A stretch of 64,000 nucleotides of DNA, from contig NZ_JABXYX010000027.1 of assembly GCF_017982655.1 (NCBI RefSeq), positions 1 to 64,000 of the forward strand, in the 5' to 3' direction. Positions 17,227-27,637 of the stretch are shown piece by piece. The notes beneath the pieces were generated by a model. It was not told where the DNA came from and ran no database searches. It saw only the letters and a list, made by a program, of their open reading frames with translations. The stretch comes from Brasilonema sp. CT11. GTDB taxonomy: Bacteria > Cyanobacteriota > Cyanobacteriia > Cyanobacteriales > Nostocaceae. The translations under genes and the position numbers were made by a program. Positions within the stretch are counted from its first letter, which is position 1; every line of letters starts with the position of its first letter.

Positions 17227-18792
17227 ATGATTCAAGCAAAGCATTTGTTTTCCCTGTTAAGCTGCTCGTTAATTGTGTCCGCTGTAAGTTTTACAGGATA
17301 CATAAAATCGGCATATGGTATTTCCTTGAACAATACCCTCTCAATTCCGGGTGAAAGTACAGATTTATACCCATATAGTGGCAACAGCGCCAATGTCAAT
17401 CGTTTGGGATATTTTTCCGATCTCTACTACGATCGCTTCAACAATGTGTATTATGCATTAAGCGATCGCGGTCCTGGTGGTGGCAAAATCTCATACAATA
17501 CACGAGTACAGAAGTTTTCTTTAGATGTTAATCCCAATACAGGCACAATTGGAAATTTTCAAGTACTAGAAACAATTTTGTTCACAAAAGATGGTCAAAA
17601 ATTTAACGGGTTAAACCCCACATTGCTGAATGGCAATGCAGGTACTCTTGGTTTGAGTTTTGACCCAGAAGGATTTAGTGTTGCTCCTAATGGTCATTTC
17701 TACGTGTCTGATGAGTATGGTCCATCTGTGTACGAATTCAAACCTGATGGTTCATTCTTACGAGCACTTACCATCCCAGAAAATTTAATTCCTAAAGAAG
17801 CAAATGGCAAGCTCAATTATGTCGATGGTCGTCCAACTATTACCAATGGACGCCAAGATAATCGAGGATTTGAAGGGTTAACTCTTAGCCCAGATGGTAG
17901 CAAACTTTATGCTATGCTACAAGACCCCTTGGTGAACGAAGGTTCTAGCGATGGTTCACCAGACGGACGACGTAGCCGCAATTTACGATTAGTAGAATTT
18001 GACACAGCAACTGGCAAGAGTACAGCCCAATACATCTATCAGCTAGAGAGTTTGGCAGACATTAACTCTCGCATTCCTGGAACAAAAGATGATTTTGGGG
18101 CAAATTCCCAAGGGCGTAACATTGGTATCAGTTCTATTACTGCGCTCAATGATAAGGAATTCCTAGTCTTAGAAAGAGATAATCGCGGGTTTGGAGTGGA
18201 CGCAGTGAATGGATTAGTGGCGGACTCAAGCGCAACTCCACTACCTGTAGCTACCAAGCGAGTGTACAAAATTGATCTAACAAATGCAACCAATGTCAGC
18301 ACAATCAGTTTGGCAAACACCAATACATTACCCACAGGTGTCAACCCTTCGACTTCGCTCAGGGTAAACCCAGTGAGTAAATCTTTATTTTTGGATATTG
18401 CTGCAACTTTGAGTCCTGACAATCCAGGTGATTGGACAAAGATAGCAGAAAAGATGGAAGGTCTGGCAATCGGTCCGCGACTCAATGATGGTTCTTATGC
18501 GCTGCTGATTGGGACGGACAATGATTTTAGTGTCACCCAAGACGACAATTCCACCACCCAGTTTGACATTTGTACTAATGCCAATGGTACCAGCTATAGC
18601 AAGAGACCGATTGACAGTGGCTGCCCAAATGGTCAAAAGTTAATTCCTGGGTTCCTTTACTCGTTTAAAGTGAGTTCTGCTGAACTCGGCAAATTTGTCC
18701 CACCACAAAAAGTGCCAGAAGCGACAACAACTACTGGGCTTATGTTACTGGGTTTAAGCGGTTTATGGCTGAAACGGCGGAGTCATACTTAA
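17227..18792 (+). CDS. Exported phytase-like esterase with PEP-CTERM-like tail
   Basis: A 521-residue exported protein. Residues 1-30 form a signal peptide (LFSLLSCSLIVSAVSFTGYI). The body matches the esterase-like activity of phytase family: LSFDPEGFSVAPNGHFYVSDEYG, GFEGLTLSPDGSKLYAMLQ, FLVLERDNRGFG and KMEGLAIGPRL, probably a beta-propeller. The C-terminus VPEATTTTGLMLLGLSG then LKRR resembles the PEP-CTERM sorting tail, which would place it at the cell surface. It may release phosphate or act as an esterase outside the cell; substrate is unknown. A repeat palindrome (18344-18365) is translated in frame as NPSTSLRVNP, so part of the surface loop derives from a dispersed repeat. Confidence 0.82.
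   Translation: MIQAKHLFSLLSCSLIVSAVSFTGYIKSAYGISLNNTLSIPGESTDLYPYSGNSANVNRLGYFSDLYYDRFNNVYYALSDRGPGGGKISYNTRVQKFSLDVNPNTGTIGNFQVLETILFTKDGQKFNGLNPTLLNGNAGTLGLSFDPEGFSVAPNGHFYVSDEYGPSVYEFKPDGSFLRALTIPENLIPKEANGKLNYVDGRPTITNGRQDNRGFEGLTLSPDGSKLYAMLQDPLVNEGSSDGSPDGRRSRNLRLVEFDTATGKSTAQYIYQLESLADINSRIPGTKDDFGANSQGRNIGISSITALNDKEFLVLERDNRGFGVDAVNGLVADSSATPLPVATKRVYKIDLTNATNVSTISLANTNTLPTGVNPSTSLRVNPVSKSLFLDIAATLSPDNPGDWTKIAEKMEGLAIGPRLNDGSYALLIGTDNDFSVTQDDNSTTQFDICTNANGTSYSKRPIDSGCPNGQKLIPGFLYSFKVSSAELGKFVPPQKVPEATTTTGLMLLGLSGLWLKRRSHT
18344..18365. repeat. REP-like palindrome inside a coding region
   Basis: ACCCTTCGACTTCGCTCAGGGT, the inverted form of the ACCCTGAGCG...AGGGT element at 24334-24355 and 33303-33325. 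Here it lies in frame within the phytase-like gene and encodes the loop NPSTSLRVNP. Confidence 0.65.
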
Positions 18793-18860
18793 ATCAGTGA
18801 ACAGTTAACAGTTAACAGTGAGTCCAGTGCTTGATGAGGGTTTCCCGACAGAGGATAAGA

Positions 18861-18927
18861 GCGTTAGCGCAGCGGAACCGGAGGTTCTCCCCGATAGCCG
18901 TAAGGCGTGGCGTTAGCCATAGGGTTA
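18861..18927. repeat. 67-bp dispersed repeat, copy 1
   Basis: From GCGTTAGCGCAGCGG to CCATAGGGTTA the 67 bases are identical to 29359-29425. It follows a series of AACAGTTAACAG direct repeats and is followed by TAACTGA heptamers; copy 2 has the same kind of flanks. No coding sense is apparent. Confidence 0.8.
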
Positions 18928-18965
18928 ACAAAAGAAACGAATCCGTATTTCTCTTTGAGAACTGG

Positions 18966-18993
18966 TAACTGATAACTGATAACTGATAACTGA
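18966..18993. repeat. Heptamer tandem repeat (STRR type)
   Basis: Four perfect copies of TAACTGA in a row. Short tandem heptamer repeats are characteristic of heterocystous cyanobacteria. It ends at the stop of the DUF3318 gene. Confidence 0.8.
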
Positions 18994-18999
18994 TGACTG

Positions 19000-19644
19000 T
19001 TAGATTTCGCCCTCATCGATATTCCTAGATTTTGATTTTGCCTTATTGGCACTACGCTTAAGGGCAGACAGCCGTGCTTCGTATCTAGAACGCTGGCGCT
19101 TGCTGGGTGTGGTGTCAATAAGAGTTTTTAAGGCGCTACCCAGACTTTTGTAGGCATTAGGGAGAGTGTAACCGAAGCGAGTTGCTAAGGCGATCGCCTT
19201 CTCATCAGCATCAACTAATTCTTTGAATTGCTTTTCGCCACTATTCTTTTGATAAAGTCGCCAGCCGGAAACTCCGCACAAACCCACAGCTAATACTAGC
19301 AACAATCCATCCTGTACCCACAACTCACCGACAGCGCCGCCTAAACCAATCGCCAACGCCGCCATTTCCCAACCATCTTTGGGAATAGTATCATTTTGAA
19401 TGCGAGCTACTTCGTGCCAGAATAGTAAATTGCGCTGATCCATCGCCAGTGAATCCCATTTTGCCAAGTCGATTTGAACTTCTACTTGGTCTTTGCCAAT
19501 TTCCTCGCAGCGGATCATCGGTGGATTAACTTCAGTCGTACCTTCAACTGTGACCCAGCTTTGCAATTCCGGTGGTAGTAAGCCCTTTAACCGCCGTAGT
19601 TCACTCATTTCTGCTTTGGCAGAGGAGGTTACATAGGATGTCAT
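19000..19644 (-). CDS. DUF3318 membrane protein
   Basis: A 214-residue protein of a cyanobacterial family of unknown function (DUF3318). It begins with a polar part containing LRRLKGLLPPELQSWV, then NLLFWHEVARIQNDTIPKDGWE, followed by two hydrophobic segments at about 92-108 and 111-130, and a lysine- and arginine-rich C-terminus with ADEKAIALATRFGY. The HEVARI sequence resembles a metal-binding HExx stretch but lacks the second His, so I do not call it a peptidase. It is 75 bases downstream of the YbjN gene on the same strand. Confidence 0.75.
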   Translation of the reverse strand: MTSYVTSSAKAEMSELRRLKGLLPPELQSWVTVEGTTEVNPPMIRCEEIGKDQVEVQIDLAKWDSLAMDQRNLLFWHEVARIQNDTIPKDGWEMAALAIGLGGAVGELWVQDGLLLVLAVGLCGVSGWRLYQKNSGEKQFKELVDADEKAIALATRFGYTLPNAYKSLGSALKTLIDTTPSKRQRSRYEARLSALKRSANKAKSKSRNIDEGEI

Positions 19645-19719
19645 AATATCCAGCCCTAGAAAACTTCAGTATATTGAGGGTATCACTTTGGAGTATAGCG
19701 ATTTCACTGGCGATCCGAC

Positions 19720-20277
19720 TCATTCGCTAGGAAAACTTCCTCGTTTTTTACGAGCTTCCATCGCCTTTTCTAAGAGATCTAGCAATCCAGGAGACTGTTC
19801 CTGAATGCTGAGTAGAAGTCTCTCACCAAGTTCTACATTACCCGGATCATGACCCGTTTCCATCACTGTCATCAGACGGGGTATGGCCACAGAATCAACA
19901 AGCTGAACTAACCCATGTAAACAACGGTGAAATTGTTTTTCTGTCAGAATCGAGTCTTCCAGGGGAAACTCAATTATCGCACGGATTTCGCCATCTGATG
20001 GATCATACTCCCATTGCAGCATTTTGGTTTCCCAGGAAATATACAGCATTGTTTGAAGAATAGCTGCTTTGTGAGGGTGATCGCTCACCCCTGATAACAC
20101 TTGGGGTGCAAATAGCCGGAAAAATTTTCCCTCTTCGTCCAGCTGGACAACAATCAGGAAATCTTCAACATTATCACTTTCTACACCTGTGATAATACGG
20201 TCTTCTTCGTCATCGATACGGTAGTCCCAACCAAGGTTGTCTAAATAATAAGCAATCTGTTGCAGATCAGCTGCCAT
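19720..20277 (-). CDS. YbjN domain protein
   Basis: A 185-residue acidic cytoplasmic protein. YYLDNLGWDYRIDDEEDRIITGV, then FLIVVQLDEEGKFFRLFAPQV and AAILQTMLYISWETKMLQWEYDPSDGEI match the cyanobacterial YbjN-like family, which has a fold similar to type III secretion chaperones. Members are thought to assist other proteins, but no target is known. Upstream of the DUF3318 gene, likely in the same unit. Confidence 0.75.
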   Translation of the reverse strand: MAADLQQIAYYLDNLGWDYRIDDEEDRIITGVESDNVEDFLIVVQLDEEGKFFRLFAPQVLSGVSDHPHKAAILQTMLYISWETKMLQWEYDPSDGEIRAIIEFPLEDSILTEKQFHRCLHGLVQLVDSVAIPRLMTVMETGHDPGNVELGERLLLSIQEQSPGLLDLLEKAMEARKKRGSFPSE

Positions 20278-20554
20278 AAAAGCCTCATACGTTTACAGAG
20301 TGGCTGTTATCAGACCTAGTTTAACCTGCTAGAGGTAAGAGCATAGAATACCATTGCTACCTTCTTTTTTCTCGCCTTGTGTTCTCCACGTATACTTAAA
20401 AAGTAAAAAAAGTGACTTTTTAGACAACTATGGATGATTTTCCAGCGTTACCATAGACGATTTAGTTTCTGTTTTAAAAGTTATAGGTCTGGTAGCATAT
20501 TCAAGTGAAGTGGAGTTTTTCCTAAAAAATTAACAACTTCAATCTGTATAAAAC

Positions 20555-21589
20555 ATGTCAAATATATCTGACTATTGCACAACAAAAGCAGGCATCTTTC
20601 AACAAGTCAAATCAGTAGAGGAAACTCTACCAATAAGAAATGATGCTTGTCGCTCAAAAATTTTTCTCCATCCACATCCTACTTCAAAAGTTTGCCTTTT
20701 TTTCCACGGATTTACTGCTGGCCCCTACCAGTTTGAACCAATAGGAAAAAAACTATTTGACGCTGGTTACAATGTTTTAGTACCCTTACAACCAGGTCAT
20801 GGAGTCGCTGGAGATTGGAATGGAGACAATCCCCCTCCTCTACCAACGGAACGCGAAATTTATCAAGAGTTTGCACTTTATTGGTTGAAGGTGGCACAAA
20901 ATTTAGGAGAGCAAGTGATAGTCGGTGGAATATCCACAGGTGGAAATTTAGCAGCTTGGTTAGCCTTGGAACATCCCCAATCCATTGAAAAAGCTTTGCT
21001 ATTTGCTCCTTACATAAGTGGTAATAATGCGATTATAAATTTTGTTGTGGAAGTTCTCCCAATTTATTATGAATGGCTGAATAAAGATAATACAGGTAAT
21101 TTTGGCTATGAAGGCTTCCGCATTCCAGCACTGCGGATTTTTTTAGAAATCGGTCAAGAAATTATTGATAGAGTCAAAACGAATTTAGCAGTGCCGATGT
21201 TTATTATTTATAGTGAAAACGACCCAGCTATCAATCACTGTGAATTGCAATGTTTTTCTAAAGCGACAATTGAACAACAGCCAAAATCTTGGTATTACAG
21301 CTTTGATAAAATATTTGAAATTCCCCACACAATGATGACAAAAACTGAGGGAAATCAATATCAAGATCTACTCATGACTATGGCTAAAGCTTATCTTGAA
21401 AGTGAGGCTACTTGGTCTGAAGTTATGGAAATTGGTTATCAAATACTGCAAGGACAAACTTTTGAGATTGCGACTCAACAGCTAAACTTAACAGAAAGAA
21501 TTTCCCCAGATTTATCGGTTTTGTTGGCAGTGATGGATAAAAAAATAATTATTGATTATTCAAAAGATAAAAAGTCAGCCTGTTTTTGA
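20555..21589 (+). CDS. Alpha/beta hydrolase (lysophospholipase/carboxylesterase type)
   Basis: A 344-residue serine hydrolase. The oxyanion strand is VCLFFHGFTAGPYQFEPI, the nucleophile elbow GGISTGGN (G-x-S-x-G), the acid lies in IYSENDPAIN and the catalytic His in EIPHTMMTK, in the usual order. A short C-terminal extension (about 300-344) is not part of the core. No signal peptide, so likely cytoplasmic. Substrate cannot be told; related enzymes act on monoacylglycerols, carboxylesters or carotenoid esters. It is monocistronic, preceded by a 277-base AT-rich gap. Confidence 0.8.
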   Translation: MSNISDYCTTKAGIFQQVKSVEETLPIRNDACRSKIFLHPHPTSKVCLFFHGFTAGPYQFEPIGKKLFDAGYNVLVPLQPGHGVAGDWNGDNPPPLPTEREIYQEFALYWLKVAQNLGEQVIVGGISTGGNLAAWLALEHPQSIEKALLFAPYISGNNAIINFVVEVLPIYYEWLNKDNTGNFGYEGFRIPALRIFLEIGQEIIDRVKTNLAVPMFIIYSENDPAINHCELQCFSKATIEQQPKSWYYSFDKIFEIPHTMMTKTEGNQYQDLLMTMAKAYLESEATWSEVMEIGYQILQGQTFEIATQQLNLTERISPDLSVLLAVMDKKIIIDYSKDKKSACF

Positions 21590-21614
21590 AAATAAGTCTT
21601 GTCAAATCTTCAAT

Positions 21615-22769
21615 TTATTGGGCAGATATTTTAATTGACTTCAGAATGCCACTCTCTACTTGATTAATCGCTACCATGATGCCATTTTCCGGGTTTTCTA
21701 GTAGAGAAAATTGAACTTGTTTCAAATAATCGTAAATAGCTTCTCGTAATCTTGGTTTTTCAACTGCAACTGTATGATTATAATCCCAAACATCCCAAAT
21801 GATGATACCTATACCTACAATCGGGTCTAATAACTGTGCTCCAATTTTTCCAGCCACGACACCACCAGTCTTTGCTGCCATTTTTGCACCAGCTTTACCC
21901 GCAAAAGATACAGCAATTTTACTTCCTACCTTTGTCACTGTTGGAATCATTGCTTTCGCAAGTAGGTAAGTACTTCCACCAGTCAAAACCTTCAATGATA
22001 AATTAGAAAGATTTCCTTCCATATCATTGATAGTCACTGCAATATCACCAAGATAACGCTCCCAATCTCCCTGAGGAATATTGTAACTGCTCTGGATATT
22101 AGAAATCTTTTGACTCAATTCTGTAAGATACAAATTTATACTATCTGTTGTAATTTTCTCCAATTCAAGCTGTGCGACTTTCGGTCTGAGGACGCGCTTA
22201 GCAAATTCTATTTGAAAATCTTCAGTCAATTTTTCGGCTACTGCTTGTCCTGGAGATGGTTTGTTTTTATTCGTCCAATGAGTAACGGTTGAATATAACC
22301 ATGTAAAAGGAGTACTCAACTCCATCTTCTTTTGATTAAAGTAATTAAAATACCAACTGAGGAAGCTTTCATCAACACGAGTCATCAATTCATCAACCCA
22401 ATTATCTAATTGTTCTGAAGCAAAACTCTCTGCTTGAGAATGTGCATTCTTCACAGCAGTAACGACTGCTTGATCGATATCTTTGGGTATTTGTGGGACG
22501 ACTACATGAACTTCTTGACTAGGACTCTTACCTGAATCTCCTAGTTTTGCAGGAGATGAATTTGTTATTAAAGCTTTGCCTAGTAAGGGAATAATCACAA
22601 TGATAATGACAACAGCCCATATAAAGGGAGTTATTGACTTAATAAAGTTACTCCAAGCTGTAATGCGTTGTGTCTTTTGTTGAAAAGAAGCTTTTTCTTC
22701 TACTTTCTGTGATGTTGTTGGTTCTTGAGTAGAAGTAAACTTTAAATCCTGTTGTTGCTCATCTGTCAT
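21615..22769 (-). CDS. Membrane protein with glycine-rich C-terminal segments, unknown
   Basis: A 384-residue protein I cannot assign. After a polar N-terminus there is one strong membrane segment (about 48-67, FIWAVVIIIVIIPLLG), then a long helical, probably extracytoplasmic region (90-255) with coiled-coil character, then an alternating Gly/Ala/Val stretch (about 262-325: LTGGSTYLLAKAMIP, VSFAGKAGAKMAAKTGG, LLDPIVGIGIIIWDVWD) that looks able to insert in membranes, resembling pore- or glycine-zipper proteins. Its ATG overlaps the stop of the small RHH-like gene upstream (ATGA), so they are translationally coupled. This arrangement recalls toxin-antitoxin pairs, but that is only an inference. 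Confidence 0.65.
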   Translation of the reverse strand: MTDEQQQDLKFTSTQEPTTSQKVEEKASFQQKTQRITAWSNFIKSITPFIWAVVIIIVIIPLLGKALITNSSPAKLGDSGKSPSQEVHVVVPQIPKDIDQAVVTAVKNAHSQAESFASEQLDNWVDELMTRVDESFLSWYFNYFNQKKMELSTPFTWLYSTVTHWTNKNKPSPGQAVAEKLTEDFQIEFAKRVLRPKVAQLELEKITTDSINLYLTELSQKISNIQSSYNIPQGDWERYLGDIAVTINDMEGNLSNLSLKVLTGGSTYLLAKAMIPTVTKVGSKIAVSFAGKAGAKMAAKTGGVVAGKIGAQLLDPIVGIGIIIWDVWDYNHTVAVEKPRLREAIYDYLKQVQFSLLENPENGIMVAINQVESGILKSIKISAQ

Positions 22770-23119
22770 AGTCTTAATCCACCTTCAACAGCAACTTTTA
22801 AGGCTCTCGCTTTACGTACCAAACCACCTCGGTAAACCTGCATCAGTTCATCTAATTGTCTGACTTCTACATCATTAAGTAGCCCTTCTGGGTTACCTGC
22901 TAACAGATCACTGAAAACCTCTTGCTGTTCTGGTTCTATTTTTAGATCACACAAAACCAAAACCTGCTCATTTGGTAATGACTCAACAGGTAGTTCTGTA
23001 ATAGCGCGGTCAATCCACTCTACTAATATATCTTCCAGTCGCCGATGTGTAATGGCAGCGACTTCTTTTGCCTGTTGTGCCAGTTTTTCTGGAAGTTCTA
23101 GAGTAATAATTTCAGCCAT
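22766..23119 (-). CDS. Small RHH-like protein, antitoxin-type
   Basis: A 117-residue protein. The N-terminus ITLELPEKLAQQAKEVAAITHRR has the strand-helix-helix pattern of ribbon-helix-helix DNA-binding or CopG-like antitoxins, followed by LEDILVEWIDRAITELPVESLP and a helical tail LDELMQVYRGGLVRKARALKVAVE. Such cyanobacterial proteins are often followed by an HNH nuclease; here they are followed by a membrane protein instead. The stop overlaps the next start by 4 bases. Role as a regulator or antitoxin is inferred from the fold only. Confidence 0.65.
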   Translation of the reverse strand: MAEIITLELPEKLAQQAKEVAAITHRRLEDILVEWIDRAITELPVESLPNEQVLVLCDLKIEPEQQEVFSDLLAGNPEGLLNDVEVRQLDELMQVYRGGLVRKARALKVAVEGGLRL

Positions 23120-23161
23120 TTTTTACTAGCTTTGCTTTATGAATTTGAATCTTTACGACAT

Positions 23162-23404
23162 TTAAAAGCGAATTGGCAAAATCTGGATAGAAGCGGTGCT
23201 ACGGGGAACTAAATAAATTGCAAAAGGCTGCTTTGATGCATCTGCTAACTCTAACACTTCACGTAAGTTTTCACTGTGAGCAATTAAACCATTAGCATTG
23301 TAAGCAACATATTGATTTCGATATAAATCCAATAACATCTGGCGGTTGTGGTTTAGCCACTTCAGCATCTCGCGGCTTTGATTTTGAGATGGTGCTTGAT
23401 TCAT
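23162..23404 (-). CDS. DUF5678-like small protein
   Basis: An 80-residue protein starting at ATG 23404 (a longer frame to 23434 adds ten residues). The pattern LYRNQYVAYNANGLIAHSENLREVLELADASKQPFAIYLVPR resembles the DUF5678 family, in which a short beta-strand pair asks how a site is used or carried; function is unknown. It precedes the RHH-like gene by 42 bases on the same strand and may be in the same transcript. Confidence 0.6.
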   Translation of the reverse strand: MNQAPSQNQSREMLKWLNHNRQMLLDLYRNQYVAYNANGLIAHSENLREVLELADASKQPFAIYLVPRSTASIQILPIRF

Positions 23405-23841
23405 ATGTAGCAATCCTAAATCATTTGTAAACAATTCCTGTTCCCTGTTAAGCGTTCCCTGCCCTCATGAGACAATTTACAATCTCATTTAGGACTGCTA
23501 TATATTGCAGTTTATAAATTAAGTAATAAATTAAGTAATAAAAAATTTAGGTGTTTTTAAACAGCTTTTCTGTTTACCTCTTATTGTAAGCATGATGGGC
23601 AGGACAAGGGTGCAAAACAATTTTTGGTTTCAATACTACTGACTCCTTGGGTAAGAGGATAGGGCGCTTGGAAGTCGTGAGTGTAAATACTTATTTTCCT
23701 TGAATTCTGTGCCAACCACCATGACACAATTCTTTAAAAGTGCGTAAGTTTAGACCACGTACAATTATATAGAGTTAGAAAAAAGGTTATGAAGTTATTT
23801 CCTTCTATTTACTACACTATAACTAATTAAACGAAAACGTT
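23405..23841. other. Intergenic, no gene seen
   Basis: AT-rich gap between the DUF5678-like gene and the LysM gene, which diverge. It contains ATGAGA...TCTCAT (23466-23487), small TTAAGTAATAAA direct repeats (about 23518-23540), and probably both promoters. No RNA gene or operator is recognised. Confidence 0.5.
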
Positions 23842-24060
23842 ATGTTTTACACCGTAGAAGATAGTGATACGCTACCGAACATTGCTGAAAAATTTTATGG
23901 CGATCGCACTCATTGGCAAAGTATTTACGATGCTAATCCAGATGTCATTGTACTTGTACCTGGAGTAGAACTTTTCATTCCCCTTGACTCATATTCCGAA
24001 TTCCAAAGCGAATGTGAAATCATTGTTGTTTACGATAACAATGGAAGCCATATGCTTTGA
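23842..24060 (+). CDS. Single LysM-domain protein
   Basis: A 72-residue protein made almost only of one LysM module: YTVEDSDTLPNIAEKFYGDRTHWQSIYDANPD, then LVPGVELFIP. LysM binds glycan chains such as peptidoglycan or exopolysaccharide. No signal peptide is visible, so it either acts inside the cell or is exported by an unrecognised route. Similar short LysM proteins accompany phage-like or contractile systems, but none is near here. Confidence 0.75.
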   Translation: MFYTVEDSDTLPNIAEKFYGDRTHWQSIYDANPDVIVLVPGVELFIPLDSYSEFQSECEIIVVYDNNGSHML

Positions 24061-24333
24061 TAATTACCTAATGGTAAGGGCACAGCACTGCTGTGTCCCT
24101 ACGAAAAACCTGTGTTCTAGCCAATAGAAAACTGCTGCCAAAGGGGTGCGACACGCGCAGCGTCAAGCGTATGCGCAAAGCGCACGCTGCGCGAACGACT
24201 GAACGTCCGAAGTCCTCCGGCTTATCGCACTTTTCTTTCTCTTGGCGTCCTTGGCGTCTTGGCGGTTCAATAAAAAAAGTGCGCCACGACAAACGCCAAC
24301 GCACTCAACAAAATTCATTACAACAAGAGGTTC
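24061..24333. repeat. Repeat-filled gap before chlN
   Basis: Includes a hairpin GGGCACAGCA/TGCTGTGTCCC (about 24078-24101), a GCGCAGCGTCAAGCG and GCGCACGCTGCGCG palindromic stretch (24153-24196), and CTTGGCGTCCTTGGCGTCTTGGCGG (24240-24265), a short direct repeat. Two long frames overlap here on opposite strands but look like by-products of the repeats. Confidence 0.5.
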
Positions 24334-24355
24334 ACCCTGAGCGCAGCCGAAGGGT
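24334..24355. repeat. REP-like palindrome beside chlN
   Basis: ACCCTGAGCG...AGGGT, 22 bases, same family as 18344-18365 and 33303-33325; it lies 4 bases beyond the chlN stop and may serve as the mRNA 3' hairpin. Confidence 0.6.
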
Positions 24356-24359
24356 AAAA

Positions 24360-25790
<1,431 letters not shown>

Positions 25791-25934
25791 CTAAAAGCCC
25801 GGTTGAAAGTAAGGTAGACAAGACGTGGAAGAATAAGACTTCCCCGCCTCATGATGTATGGACACATGACACTAGTACAATGCGGCGGAAATTAAGCTAC
25901 GATTAAAAATCAGCAAAAAGATTATGGTATGAGT

Positions 25935-25965
25935 CTTTTGACTTTTGACTTTTGACTTTTGACTT
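25935..25965. repeat. Heptamer tandem repeat (STRR type)
   Basis: About four copies of CTTTTGA in the chlN upstream gap. Similar runs of TTTTGAA lie at about 28160-28184 and CTTTAGTCTTTTGT at 10783-10812. Confidence 0.75.
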
Positions 25966-26009
25966 CCGCGCAGCGGTACTAGCCACACCCAAATTCAACA
26001 CAATTTAAG

Positions 26010-26741
26010 TTAAGTCTTGGGGAACAGACGATCAATCTCTGATTCATTCAGAGAACCAGAAGATTTTTCTTCCCCTAAAAGTGTTTTGTTATCCGCTTCT
26101 CCCTTTTGGATTACGGTTTCGCTACCCCAGGAATCTGACAAAGCATCAGCAAACCCACTCTGATTTGATACAGTTGGGGCGGAAGTTTTGCTGTCTACTT
26201 CCTTCAAATCATCAAAGGAAAGATTGCTGGACTCATCAGATGAGTGAGGTGCGTTGTAAAACTCAGTATTTGAAATTTTCTGGTTAGATAAAGAATGATC
26301 AATCCCCTGTTGAGTTGCTTGGAACTCTTTTGTTCCAGTCAGATTCTCCCTGGTTGGATTGAGTACCCTTGGAGAATTTGTCAGTGTTTCATTACTTAAA
26401 TTTTCACTTGATAAATCTGACTCTTCCGCGTGTTTTTCTATACGCAACTTAGGAAGAGCACGGTTACCAAGAGCGAGATCAGGATCGAGATTTAACCCCA
26501 GTACTTCAACCAAGGTATCAGGATCAGGATTCAATTTGGAAAACGGCAGCATTAACTGTGCCAGCTTGGGTTCCAACGCATTAATAACTCCCAGGATGAG
26601 GTAAGAAGGTGGACGACTCCCGCCATCGGGAGTGTAAACAGATTCTACCTCCATGTGCAAGGAAATCCAGTCACGATTCACCTGGAAAAATTGCAACCAC
26701 TTCTGCTTTAAAGATTCTGTAAAACTATCAAAAAAAGCCAT
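26010..26741 (-). CDS. DUF5331 protein between chlL and chlN
   Basis: A 243-residue protein from ATG 26741, which follows GGGGGA; a second ATG lies four codons earlier. The N-terminal domain (1-100: FFDSFTESLKQKWLQFFQVNRDWISLHMEVESVYTPDGG, then YLILGVINALEPKLAQLMLPF) is the conserved DUF5331 part. The rest (110-243) is Ser/Asn/Glu-rich and likely disordered, ending with SGSLNESEIDRLFPKT. Cyanobacteria commonly carry this gene between chlL and chlN, so a role in assembly or protection of the oxygen-sensitive reductase is plausible, but nothing in the sequence proves it. Confidence 0.8.
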   Translation of the reverse strand: MAFFDSFTESLKQKWLQFFQVNRDWISLHMEVESVYTPDGGSRPPSYLILGVINALEPKLAQLMLPFSKLNPDPDTLVEVLGLNLDPDLALGNRALPKLRIEKHAEESDLSSENLSNETLTNSPRVLNPTRENLTGTKEFQATQQGIDHSLSNQKISNTEFYNAPHSSDESSNLSFDDLKEVDSKTSAPTVSNQSGFADALSDSWGSETVIQKGEADNKTLLGEEKSSGSLNESEIDRLFPKT

Positions 26742-26770
26742 ATTGTCCCCCATCCTGGAATTAAGATGAT

Positions 26771-27637
26771 TTATACAATCATCAAGTCTAATTCTTCTTC
26801 TGGATTAGGAACTTGTTGTTTACCCGGATTTAAATAGAAATCGGATAACAAAGCGAACACCTCGCGGTCTGGTGAATCATTTGGTACAACACCTTCTGGA
26901 CGAGCCAAAATTTGGTCAGCGATGTTGAGATAGTAATCGCAAACGTAATTTAAACAGGGGTCAGATTCTGCCATTTCAAACAAAGTCTTACCTTTGACGC
27001 GGGAAACACGAATATCTTCAATCAAAGGCAAAACTTCTAAAACTGGCATCGGAACTGTTTCCACGTACTTGTCAATCAAGTCGCGCTTTGAGGTGCGGTT
27101 ACCAATTAAGCCAGCAAGACGCAGCGGGTGAGTCCGTGCTTTTTCTCTAACCGAAGCCGCAATACGATTAGCAGCGAACAAGGCATCAAAGCCATTGTCA
27201 GTCACAATCATACAGTAATCAGCGTAGTTGAGGGGTGCTGCAAAACCACCGCAAACAACGTCACCAAGAACGTCAAACAAAATAACATCGTACTCATCAA
27301 AGGCGTTGAGTTCCTTTAAGAGTTTCACAGTTTCGCCAACCACATAACCGCCGCATCCAGCACCTGCAGGGGGACCACCTGCTTCCACACAATCGACTCC
27401 ACCGTAACCCTTATAGATGACATCTTCGGGCCACACATCTTCGTAGTGGTAGTCCTTTTCTTGGAGAGTGTCGATAATCGTTGGAATCAAGAACCCGGTC
27501 AGGGTGAAGGTGCTATCGTGTTTGGGATCGCAACCAATCTGCAACACTTTCTTACCGCGCTTGGCTAGGGCGACGGAGATATTACAGCTTGTTGTGGATT
27601 TCCCAATACCGCCTTTTCCGTAGACTGCTAGTTTCAC
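26771..27637 (-). CDS. chlL: Light-independent protochlorophyllide reductase ATPase ChlL
   Basis: A 288-residue NifH-like ATPase that passes electrons to ChlN/ChlB with ATP hydrolysis. Seen: P-loop [14 protein letters not shown], switch regions [10 protein letters not shown] and [15 protein letters not shown], and the two Cys that bridge the [4Fe-4S] cluster between subunits (GAGCGGY and VVCGGF). The open frame extends ten codons further upstream, but GTG at 27637 gives KLAVYGKGG at once and exactly the usual length, so I choose it. It is first of chlL-DUF5331-chlN. The enzyme is damaged by oxygen and is usually active in dark or low-oxygen conditions. Confidence 0.96.
   Translation of the reverse strand: MKLAVYGKGGIGKSTTSCNISVALAKRGKKVLQIGCDPKHDSTFTLTGFLIPTIIDTLQEKDYHYEDVWPEDVIYKGYGGVDCVEAGGPPAGAGCGGYVVGETVKLLKELNAFDEYDVILFDVLGDVVCGGFAAPLNYADYCMIVTDNGFDALFAANRIAASVREKARTHPLRLAGLIGNRTSKRDLIDKYVETVPMPVLEVLPLIEDIRVSRVKGKTLFEMAESDPCLNYVCDYYLNIADQILARPEGVVPNDSPDREVFALLSDFYLNPGKQQVPNPEEELDLMIV

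Noticed and set aside
19000-19644. Zinc peptidase reading of DUF3318 from WHEVARI
   Set aside because: HEVAR lacks the second His of HExxH and no third ligand is visible.
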